The notes under the pieces: model-generated
Seen by the model: the letters and a program-made list of their open reading frames with translations, nothing else
What the model was told of the DNA's origin: nothing
Databases searched by the model: none
Made by a program: the position numbers and the translations under genes
Shown here: positions 44,701 to 56,700 of the stretch, in pieces
How positions within the stretch are numbered: position 1 is the first letter of the stretch
Layout of the letters: each line of letters starts with the position of its first letter
Assembly: GCA_922989275.2 (NCBI GenBank)
Contig: OV277863.1
Span: forward strand, 19,124,001-19,188,000
Reading direction: 5' to 3'
Source: Gari tellinella
Lineage: Eukaryota; Mollusca; Bivalvia; Cardiida; Psammobiidae
DNA length: 64,000 nucleotides

Positions 44701-47700
44701 GAGTGACTTTAAATCTATCATATGGACAATTTTTGTGTCTGCGGCATCAATTTTTGTTTGTTTATTTAGATTTAACTATGCACTAGTATTAAATGAATTA
44801 CAATATCAAACACGATTTACAAGTGAAATTTTGAAAAAAGATAACTTAAACCCAATTGATGTTTTATTTGTCCTTACAACATTTTCCAACATAGATTTAT
44901 CGGAGGAAAAGAGTTGATATATTTCTGGATGTCAGGAGTGTCCATTTAATCTGTTTTTGTAAGACATCATTGGCACCCATCCTGAGAATCATCCTCCAAC
45001 GCTCATTAGACTCTGGTGAATTACCAAAAGACTGGAGAGACGCCAACATCTCGAGCATCTTTAAAAAAGGGGATAAACACCTCCCAGAAAACTACAGACC
45101 TGTATCCCTGACATCTGTCACCTGTAAACTTCTAGAACACATAATCTGTAAACATATCCTAAATCACCTTGAGAAAAATAAAATCTTAACAAACCTTAAC
45201 CACGGCTTTCGTGCAGGATACTCCTGTGAAACACAACTAATAACTACCATGAATGACTTCCTTATTGAACATGACCTGGGTAACCAACTCGACATTGCCA
45301 TCCTTGTTTTTTCCAAAGCTTTCGATACAGTGACAAATTACTCTTCAAGTTAAACCAATATGGAATTAGGGGCAACTTACACACATGGCTTACAAATTTC
45401 CTGACTTCAAGAACAATGAAAACAGTTGTCGAGGGGGAATGTTCCAGTGAAACCAGTGTAGACTCTGGAGTACCCCAGGGAACAGTCCTCGGACCGTTGA
45501 TGTTCCTATGCCATATAAACGACCTGCCGGACAGCGTGAAATCTTCAGTTCGACTCTTCGCTGATGATTGTCTGCTCTACAGAACCATAAAATCAGCAAA
45601 AGACCACCAACAACTACAAACAGACCTCAATAACCTCGAAATTTGGGCAAAGAACTGGGGCATGAAGTTCAACGCAAAAAAATGTTACATCCTGTCAATT
45701 AACAAACGTTCCTCTAGATTACATATTGCAAGAAGTAGAAGAAAACCCGTATTTAGGCCTCCAAATATCAAACGATCTCAAATGGAATAAACACATCAAC
45801 TTAACATGCAAAAAGGCAAACTCCACTCTCGGCTTTCTAAGAAGAAATTTAAGAAATGTCCCCGAAAACTGCCGCAAGATAGCATACACTTCATTGGTTA
45901 GATCTATTATGGAATATGGGGCAACAATTTGGAACCCATACTTAAAAGGAGATATTGACAATCTAGAAAGAATACAACATCGTTCAATAAGATTTATTAA
46001 GAAAGACTACAGAAGCAGAGAGACGGGATCAATAACACGCATGAGACAAGAGCTCGAGCTAGAGACGCTAGAAGACAGACGGCTCAGCTTGCGATTAATA
46101 TTGATGTATAGGGTGGTTGAGGGGCTGGTGCCGGCACTGCCAGCTCAAAACTTTGTTATTCCTGCCCAACCAAAAAGAAAAATCACAGCAAAAAACTTTG
46201 AAGATTGTATAGCCTCAAACATTATACAAAAGCAAATTTGCAACAATAGTAGGGCCCTAAAGATTCCAGACAGCAGAACACAACAATACAAAAACTCTTT
46301 CTTCGTTGACACCGTCATCCACTGGAACCACCTGCCAGAAAACATTGCATGCGCCACTTCCCTAGGGGCCTTCAAGACCGCCCTGGGGAACCATCGCCGA
46401 TAAGTTTGTCATCGGCGCTCTCCCTCACCGTTGTATAAAAACCGACATCGGGTTCTACAACGTACCAGATACAGATACAGATACGAGATTATGACTATAT
46501 GAGAAACCACGAGAATACGAGAATTGACGATAAACAGTAAATTCTTATTCAGTACTACAAGGTGTGAAATACAATCACTGTTTTCACTATATAATTGCTT
46601 TCCAGGCGAATTAAACATTTAGGTTACTATATATCTAATTGGTAGGCGAGCTCGTCTCTAGGCAAATTCACCAGCACCCGGAAACTATGAGGGAATTTTA
46701 GTGGAAGAAAAAAACTTTTTATAATTATGTCAGCAGAGCAGGGAGGGCTAATGCAAAATTCTGCTCAAAAGGAACAATCGACACAGAAGGTATGAGTTTT
46801 AAATAAAAGTGCCTTTGATTGAATGTGTTAACGATAAATAGAATGTATGTAAACGAAGTTCTTGAATCATAACAATTACTCACCGCTAGATTTGTGAAAC
46901 GGTCAGTCCATCCATCATTCTCAGCTATTTCTGGCTGCTCCTGGTTGAGATCCAGATCATCCTCTTCGTCAGAATCAAGATCAGACGCCGAAAAACCTTC
47001 AAAGTCTGATGTTTCTTCGTCACTGTTAAAAATACTTGCCCAAATCGCATCAACATCACTGTTGTGCGCCATATTGGAATCCCTGTAATCGACTCGAACT
47101 GACTTCCCGCGTGACTTACTGGCGTAATTATTGGCCGCTATTTATAACTAAACTTTAAATAGCAACCTATGTAAATTTGGCGGGAAACGTTCTATAAATA
47201 TCAAATTAACCGCAAGTTGTGCAAAAATAGCCGGAAGGAGTTTCCGAAACCGTTATCGGCCCAGAGCCAAAACGAACCCGAGTCAAAACGGCTCAAATCG
47301 TAATGTATAAAATAGTTTAAGTGTTGTGCATTTTACTGGCTTGTTGTTAAGAAATTCGAATAAGACTACATATCCTCAAAGGTATTTCCTAAAAAATGTA
47401 GAAGTTCTTAATTGCATAATGATTAATCATCAGCTAATTGGACTAATTTACAAACTATTTCAGTACTTATTAATATTATACCAATTTGGTATAGTAAGTA
47501 CAGTCATGGGACATAATTATTCGCCACCCTGCGAAAAAGTTGCTTATTTTTATCAGTATTTCTCAACTGTTTATTAGAATTAAAACTCTAGACAGCATTC
47601 ATTGTAGTTCTGTTTGGTTTGAAAAGTTTGAGCAAAGAGCCATAAAATGTTTTCTAGCCTCGAATTGATCATGTGATTCTTTGGTTCTTGTTGCTAGGTT

Positions 47701-50700
47701 ATTTTAGAATGTACATGCAAAATTTGAACCATGTTCATATTATATGGTTGCCATGGTAACAATAGATGAAAATTATGTAAAACTACACCGGATTTACGAA
47801 CACCTTACATATGTGATTAATAATAAAATAAGAAAATGTCATTCTAAAGCTCTGTAACTTCATGGTCAGTCACACAGTTCTAAAATTTAATCGGTAAAAT
47901 TGATTTCCCATAGACTCCCATGTTAATTTTAGCATGTCAGTAAAATTGAACATTAACAATTGCTGTGGCTTTCTTTATTTTCCTTTTGAAAGCACACTTT
48001 TGTGCGGGATAATATGTTTTAAAATAAAAACGTTCTTCAATTCTAGTTATTTGTCCCATTTGTAACCATGGCAACCAGTTTAGTGGATTGGGTCGACTTT
48101 TTCTATTTATATTCTAAAGTTGCCTAGCAACAGATGTACTGGTCCGAACAGCAGATAAGAGATCTATATTTGAAAAGTCAACACCCTAACGTTTAAACTG
48201 CCCTACACTGAACATTGTGTAATTTTGTGTACGACGATTATGTGGTATCACCAGTAATGTAAAATTTCTGTGGAAAAAATGCCAAAATTTCGTAAGGTGG
48301 CGAATAATTATGTCCCTGATGACTGTAGTATGGAATAGTTTGTTAATTGGTCCAATTAGCTGATGATTATGCAATTAAGAGCTTCCAGGGGCGTGTCAGG
48401 ACCAATTTTGAGTTTACGCACTATGGCTAGGGGGGTCCGGGGGCATGCTCCCCCGAAAAAAACATTTCTGTTGGAAAGCCGTACATGCATTTTGAGGCGT
48501 ATTTAGAATATAACAAACCTTTCTAAATTGATAGTTAAACTGTCGTTTAGAAAGGGGTTTTTATATTCTAAATACCCCTCACAATGCACATACGGCTGTT
48601 TGATGTAATAAAATACATAAATCTTTTTAGATACATATCAAAACACAAAATATTAGAGCTATAAGAATATTCTTTGCTTGAATTAAACTGTTAGACTAAT
48701 TAATTAACAGGGTGTCCACAATTTAAGTGAAGCAAAATTCCTTGACATTTCCCTGATTAAATCAAATTTTCCTGACTAACCAACTATGTTCGTACACTTC
48801 TAACATGTGTTAGCCTCCTCCTCCCTTCCACCAGGAACGTATATAAATATACGTTCCTGCCTCCACCTTTTATATCACCAACTGCAATTGAATTACCCTC
48901 TATTCGTGTTTCACTTTTGTCTGTTTACTTTCCCTTGACGTTACCTTCTATTGTACTTGTTTTACATACATGCACATGCATTTTCAAAACTTATTTTCAC
49001 TTTTGAATGAGTGCTTGCATATCAAAATTTAATACAGAGAAATATGTTTGCTCTCCTTTTGTATGAAGGAAATACGATTGGGGCACACGTCAGGGCGTAG
49101 CTAAACAAAATTAGTGTATGCAACTTTAGCTTCCCAATGGGAAAATTTTACTCCTAAATGCTCTCTGGTGCATTTTTACATCCAAACCAGGTAAACTACT
49201 ACCATACATTGATGTAACAATTTGACTCCTAAATAACATGAATCGAATAATCTTTTATATTTTTGATAGATTATCTTCTGGCCATTTTTCTCTAGCCCCA
49301 TACCCTCACCAATAAATGTACACACTCTTACTAGGGGGGTATGCTCCTCTGGGAAAATTTTGATTTCTAGATGGTCTCTGGTGCGTTCTGGGGGACGTTT
49401 CGCACATTCAAAACAGGTACAATACTAACATAAATCTATGTCAAAGTTCTGCCACTAATAGTTAAAATTGTAAGAAACACCTTATATTGTTATGGGCAAT
49501 TTTACCAGGTAAAATCTACATTCTCGTAAACTGAGTAGTGGACAACCTGAAACCTTATCAGAGGGTGAATTATGTGCGTTGTGTAGAATTTGAAGTATAC
49601 TAAAGACACTTTTAAAAAGATTATTTATGCTTCACCCGGGTAAGGTGGTGATTTATTGCATTTCTAGTGTTTTTAAATTTTCGACTTTGTCAATTAACTT
49701 TACGCATGTGCATGAGTGCGTAAGCCCAGACACGCCCCTGACTTCTATAAAAATTTCAACCCAAAGGTGTTTATATCTTGGGGGGATGGGCTGTGATAGC
49801 CCAGTGGTAGTAGTAGCCTTAGATGCATTGCTTCATTGCTTCTAGCATTCAGTTCTATCTGGCTCTAACAACTGTCGTCTCAGGACACCGTTGGAGTACG
49901 GACTGGTATAGGTTTGCTACTGCAAGTACACAACACAGGTCCTCGTCCTGTCTCCCTGGGGAACCTGACCTTGCAGTCAGTAGTATCTGCGTCCTGAGTG
50001 CAGGTGGAGGCTGTGAACTCAGCTCTACTATTAGGGTCAAGACAGCTTGGGGCAAATTCAGAGAACTCCTGCCCATCCTGACATCTAGAGCCATCCCTGC
50101 TGCCTCGAGGGGGAAAGTCTATGACAGCTGCATCAGAAGTGTCATGTTGTATGGTAGTGAATGTTGGGCACTCACCCAGTCGTCACTCGCAAGACTCCGC
50201 CGGAATGATAGGGCCATGATCAGATGGATCTGCCACATTAAATCTGACCAGACCCAGGATGTTAGGTCAGAGACCTTGCTCGAGACATTGGCCATCCAAC
50301 CGCTGGACGTTATCCTTAGAGCGAACAGACTACGTTGGTTTGGACATGTGGAAAGGAGCAGTGGACCAATCAACACATGCAGAGATATGAAAGTGGCCAG
50401 TCAGAAGAAAACCGGACGCCCTAAGAAGACCTGGAGAGAAACCATCAGGCAAGACCGCATAAAGTGGCAGATGGTGAAGGTGGACCCCCACGACCGTGAC
50501 CTCTGGAGACGATGTATAAAGACCGCCAGTCAACGTCGAACCCCTGACGAAGGGAACACAGACGCTAAACTAGGATAGTGAGTGAGTGTGGTCCATTTAG
50601 AAGTGGACAGTTTGTATCATCGTATACTTAAACAAGAGCCCCATGGGGCATATTTCGCTCACCTGAGAATAGCTGACAAAATGGAGAAAATGATTAATGT

Positions 50701-53700
50701 CCAGGACGGGGTCATTTTTTACCCGAGGGGCATAATTTGAACAATCTTGATAGAGGACCTTTAGATGATGCTATGTGCCAAATATCTAAGATCAGGGTAC
50801 TAGGGTTTTAGACAAGAAGATTTTTTTTAGTTGCCATTGAAAAAATCTATTTTTAGCTCCTGTGACCTAGATATGCAACAGACTGAAACCATTTGAACAA
50901 AATAGGTAAAGGACATCTAGAAGTGTCACCATGCCGAATATCAAAGCTCTGGCCATATTATTTCGGAGTAGAAGACGTTTGAAATTTTTCCTATATAACT
51001 CTATGTAAAACTGTGACCCCCCCGGGCGGAGCCAACTTTGACCCCAGGGGCATAATTTGAACAAACTTGATAGAGGACCTGTAGATGATGGTATGTGCCA
51101 TATAGCTAAGCTCTGAGCCTTGTAGTTTCAGCCAAGAAGATTTTTTAAGATTTCCTTATTTTTTCACTTTGGTTGCCGGCAACAAGAGTTCTACATTGTT
51201 TCTAATTCTTTGAACAAATTTGAAAGAGCTTGAGCCAAGGAACATTCCTGTAAAGTTTGGTTGAAATCTGTCAAGCGGTATAGGAGGAGATGTCATTTGC
51301 AGCAATTGTTCATGACGACACACGACTGACGATGGATGCTGGACGCAGGGCCATTCCTTTAGCTCACCTTGAGCCTTTGGCTCAGGTGAGCTAAAAATGC
51401 TTCAGAAGTTGACTAGGATAGAAGAACTCAGCACGAATGCGGATTGGTCTCGAGACGGCCTGCAATTTATGCTGACTTCCGTTTGGCCAATCAGCCCACA
51501 AACCAGTATAAATGTAGAATGTGGATTGACAATTTCTATTAAACACATTTAGTGACATTATTTTTAATAATTTTATGCTTTAGGATAGTCCTCTTTTTCT
51601 TGACTGTATCGTTTATATATGTATACGCGCTGTTTTCAGATGTTAAATAAGAAGGTTAAATTAGAAGGAAATAAGATGGTCAGTAATTTTAAACCGTTGT
51701 ATGCAGTGAGCAGAACAAATTGGCCCATTTCTCTGTGTAATCATGTTGTTGCCGCTTTATAGAAAGGTATTTCCTGCTGTCATTTTTTATTGAAATTTAT
51801 ATAGGTACTTAATAAGATACTGATGCTCCTTAGTTAAAATTTGGTGAGGATTGGTTGTGTCTTTCTTGGTGAGTTTAATGCTTGAAAACAAAGATTTTTT
51901 CGAATTTTGTGTGTGCTGTAAGGAATACTTTAATTTGGAGAGTGTTGTAATGGTCCCTTTGTAGAATTGAAACCTCTTTTTTAGTAACTCTTTAAAATGA
52001 ATTTTTTAGGATAAGAACATTATGTTGCTTTTTAGTTAAAACTATGGTGGGGATTGAATGGATATTTCCTAGCTTTTTTATGTTTTGAATTTAGAACTTT
52101 AGAACTTATTTTTCAATTTTTGAGCATTGCAGACATTTGAGATCTGTAATGTGTTGTCTCAATTTCATTAAAAATCATTAGATTTTGTTATTTTCACTGA
52201 AAAATGTTTGCTTGTTATTAAAACATCCCATTCTTTTTAAAAAAAACAACAATTCTAAAGGGGTTTCTTTTATATTAGTCTCCCAATTCTGATATGAAAA
52301 TCATCTATTTTTATGTGTCCCACTGTTATTATCCAATATCCAAGGTAACATTAATTTCTTGCTGATTGTTTGATAAAGATTGAAGTGTTTACATAATTTC
52401 GGTGTCTTTGAAGCTCTTTAACGTTAACTTTGCCCTCTCATCTTTTACGAATAGAGACTCTCGGTATAATTACCAAACACGTCAATTAAGCCTGAAGTGA
52501 AATTGTGTTTGCATAACTTTCACGAGACAATAAAGCTTGATAGTAATTATACTTATTACACAATTTTTGTTCTTTTCAACCCAAAATCGAGAATAAAGAA
52601 CCAGAAGGTTTATTTAAAATGTAAGAATTCTGAATGATAAATGACAATAATACTACATAAGTTTCAATTCCAGAGGGGCAACTTTTCAATATGGAAGGGG
52701 CAAAAGGATTTAGGATTAAAACTTCCAGGATTTATGGTTATTGAAGGTACCTTAACCCTTATCATGCTGAATTGCCGTCTGCTTCAAATATAAAGTCTGT
52801 GAAAAAAGTAAAAATAAGTGGTTTTTTTGTGTTTTTTAAATTCATTAACAGTTGAATAAGACAGGTACGCAGCGTCTGATCTGTATCCAAACTGTTTGCA
52901 AATGTTAACCAAATAATGTGGATTCTTGGGGATACTGGTGTATAGGTAGCTACGCCCCTGACATACTGTTTATTCACCAAGGTATTTGTCATACATCATG
53001 GGGTTTTCTAAAATAACATGTATACATCATATTAATGTGGTTCTGGTATGGTACAAAAGAACAAATCAGTATCAATAACAACAAGATAGTCTTGAAGGCC
53101 ATGATATCGCTCACCTGTTGTAATGAAGCCTGATAGCTTTACCTTTGAGTTTCACCTGTAATAATTTAAATCCATTCAAATTTGCTGCATTGATTGTAAA
53201 CAATTTTGGAATACAACCTCATAATTCTAGTATAGTAGAGTACATCAAGGGCAGATAACTAGAGCCTAAACAGCCTTTTCTAGCATTTCAAAGTATATCA
53301 ACTTATCAAGGGCAGATAACTCTTGCCACAATGATTAGATTTCAACAATGATTGCACTCCTTAGAGAACTTATAGCTGTATACTTTGTGTGCAAGTATAA
53401 TCAAAATCCATTGCAAACTGTAGTTGCAAGAGGGTAAACAGTATTTTCTCTAGAGCCTAAAATTAGAGGGTCAAGTTTGACCCTCTGATTAAAAAATTGG
53501 GGGTCATTTAGAAAAATCAGGGGTCATATATATTTCTGACTTAAATTATTTTAATCAATGCATACGCATGTACAAGGTGTTACAACTGATTATGCGGATG
53601 GTTTGAAGTGCTGACAGAACAGGATTTAAGTTACTATGATCTATGATAAAGTAGTGTAGCCTTTACAGCTGTTTGGTAATGGTCTACTCTGTTAGCAAGG

Positions 53701-56700
53701 TGCAGAAGACCTTCAAAGGTGTATAGGAGAGGGTTAATCAACTTGAAAAATTAAGTTTTTTTAATACAGGTAATACAGAAATTCACGATTCCTTCCTTTC
53801 ACTTTAAACTTACAGAAAGTGTCAATTGCAAGTCAGAAACGGCTAGTAATACTTGTGTTTTTCTGGTCTGATACAAATATTTAAGCTCACAACTACTGAG
53901 AGTTGAATAACTGTCTTTTTCTGGATTTTTTTTTTCGTTTTTGCCACTTTCATACCGTAGCTTAAAGTTTTTCTCAAGCCATTCAGTTCTAAAGTTACGC
54001 CATGTTACCGGGTTCGCTGCCGACAATGTTTTTGATGCAGTCTCTTCACTCGTTTGATTCGTTTCTGCTTCAAGGCATTAATTTACGACGATCATCACCG
54101 TGATCAGATGTCTTTTTTTTATGAAAAATGCAGTTAGCCACCGTTATTTTGGAGCTGACATAAAGTTTTATTCGACTTGACATATTGCGGGAATATGTTC
54201 TAATATTGTCTGGACACTGGAACATATGTCGGGTTATATTCGGTATCAGTAGTGAATCCACAGAATTTGATAATTGAAGATTATTATTTGAGTTGCATGT
54301 CTTAATTTATAAGAAATAATCCTACAGGGTCGAAGGTAATATAATATTCAACGTTTACTTAATAACTATTCATTGGTTTGAAATCGTACCGAGATACGTA
54401 ACTTGAACGGGAAACTGCTACGGAATTTTAGTCAGGTTCCTGAATGTTTAGAAGACAGAGAACCAGACTACCGGAATTTAGGCCACCAAAAAGCTCACGC
54501 ATGCGCAGAATGACTGCAACAAGTAAATAGAATCACTGCTACTCGTCGGCGACTTTCGGTTTATAAGATGGAAAATATCTTCGGGGTTAAAGATGCCATT
54601 TAGGGCTGAAATATTGTTGCGTCAAGAAAAACGCAGGTTACAAATCTGGTTGCGTCAAGCGTGAATTTTCTGCGCCAAAAACGCGCTCTCGAGAAAACAC
54701 TGCGGTAAACGCTGATAGATATGGCATTTTCAGCAATTCAAGGGCAAATAACACTTGACTTATTGGTCCGATTTCAACCATAATCAAAATTATTCAAACT
54801 TTAATGGTCATTTACAATCTGGGCAAATTTGAGAAAGATTGGATAAATATTGTGGCCTCAAGAGTGTAAACACTGTTAAATATGGCATTTTCAGCAATTC
54901 AAAGGTTGATAACTCTTGATCTATAAGTCCGATTTTGACCATAATCAAACTCATCCAAACTCTTATGGCAATTTACAATCTGGGCAAGTTTGAGAAAGAT
55001 TGGATAAATATTGTGGCCTCAAGGGTGTAAACACTGTTAAATATGGCATGTTCAACAATTCAAAGGTTGATAACATAACTCTTGATCTATAAGTCCTGAT
55101 TTCAACCATAATCAAACTCATCCAAACTCTTATAGTAATTTACAATCTGGGCAAGTTTGAGAAAGATTGGATAAATATTGTGGCCTCTAGAGTGTAAACA
55201 CTAAAACTTTTGACGACGCACGACTGACATTCAAGGATTGCAAAAGCTCACCCTGAGCTAGCTCAGGTGAGCTAAAAATAAAACTGAACTGAGATGGAGT
55301 GTCTTTGTTTATGAGCACCTTGTTAAGTAATATTGAATTTTGAAGTCAATTAATTGGTCCACTCTCGCTCACAATCGTCTTTCTAATGAAAGGCAACATG
55401 ACTGCTCAGGTCATTATAATAGAGGTATGGCATGTGCTTCCTGGGTCTTTCTCAAACTTGCCTAGGGTCCACAAGCGTATTTAAAAGTTTCAATAAATTG
55501 TTCATGTCTGCTCCCCTATCAGGTCATGCCACATGTCTATAGCATGCAGCATGTTGAAGCACCCCAAGGAAAGCAAGACTAAAAGCAATGAACTACATTT
55601 AACAACTTAAAAAAACTCATTTTTATCCAGGGCTCCAGATAAGAGAAAGTAAACTGAATTTCCCCAACATTTTCTCCTTTATGTCTGTATCAAACCCTAT
55701 GGTGTGACTGCTCATTAGAATCATCCAGAGAGTTTTATTCAGGCAAAAAGATTTAAGATTTTCAAATACTCCCCTTTTCTTAGGCCCTGTTCATACATAT
55801 AGAAGTATTCACCTGCAATTTTGATATAGTTTTGCCGAAAGCTTTCCTCTGTTTGACATAGCTGCGGGTCTCCTCAAACATCCACTCACACGAGGACTGG
55901 GCCATATCAGCAATGATCAGTCTTTCCTGAGGCAGCTCCTGCATGAGGTAGTAAAATCCCTGGTTGGCTTTACCCAACAGAGCACTCGATGGCAGCCTCA
56001 CATCCTCAAAGAACAGCTCAGCAGTGTCCTGAAATAATAATGGTTATAATTCAGCGTTTTTTTTCCTTCTTTGGAGGGAACCCGTAAAAGGACCCGTTCC
56101 TAATTGGAACAGGACCCGTTCCCAATTCAAGAAGGGACCTGGCAATATGGTAAAAATAGTATTTTCAGTGAAGAAAAGAGAATTTCTGTTACTTGTGTTA
56201 GCATTGCCTGTTGATATGAACTGCACAATTGCTACTTGATAAGTTAGATCAATATAAAGCCTACACATATTATAAAAAAAACTTCCCAATTTCTTTTTGG
56301 TCATGATTTCACGACTTGTTTTTTCCCCAACTTGAAGTTTACGCGAGAAGAAAAATTCCCAATCTGAGGGGTACCGGACCAGTTCCCAATTGGGTGAAAA
56401 AAACTGCTGTAGTTCCATTACGTAATGTCAAATACAGTAGAACCTCTCTATTAAAACCACTAAAAGAAGGCTAATTGTCAGTATTAAAAGACAGGTGGCA
56501 GCTTAAAACGATGTGAAAGTGAAACAGACTGTTTCACTTTCACATTGATTTAAGCAGTCACCTGTCTTAAGCGACTAATATTTGACACAATTTAGTGGTC
56601 GTAATAGAGAGGTTCTACTGTACTTTTTATTTCTCTGGAAGTTATAACAAGGGCCACTAAAGCCCTAAATCGCTCACCTGGTACACCATGGCAAACTTGA

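Larger units (their letters stand above)
43349..46672. mobile_element. 3.3-kb unit with ~105-bp inverted ends
   Basis: GGTGAATTCGCCTAGAGACG... at 43349-43450 recurs inverted at 46559-46672, including CAATTAGATATATAGTAACC and AGTGATTGTATTTCACACCTT. Each end carries two copies of GGTGAATTCGCCTA-like sequence. No transposase; a LINE lies within. No target duplication was resolved. Possibly a foldback-type element. Confidence 0.65.

Noticed and set aside
56044..56418. 124-codon minus-strand frame next to an ACADL exon
   Set aside because: It is coextensive with a MITE with CAGC ends, is low in complexity and has no homology; it is not an ACADL exon.
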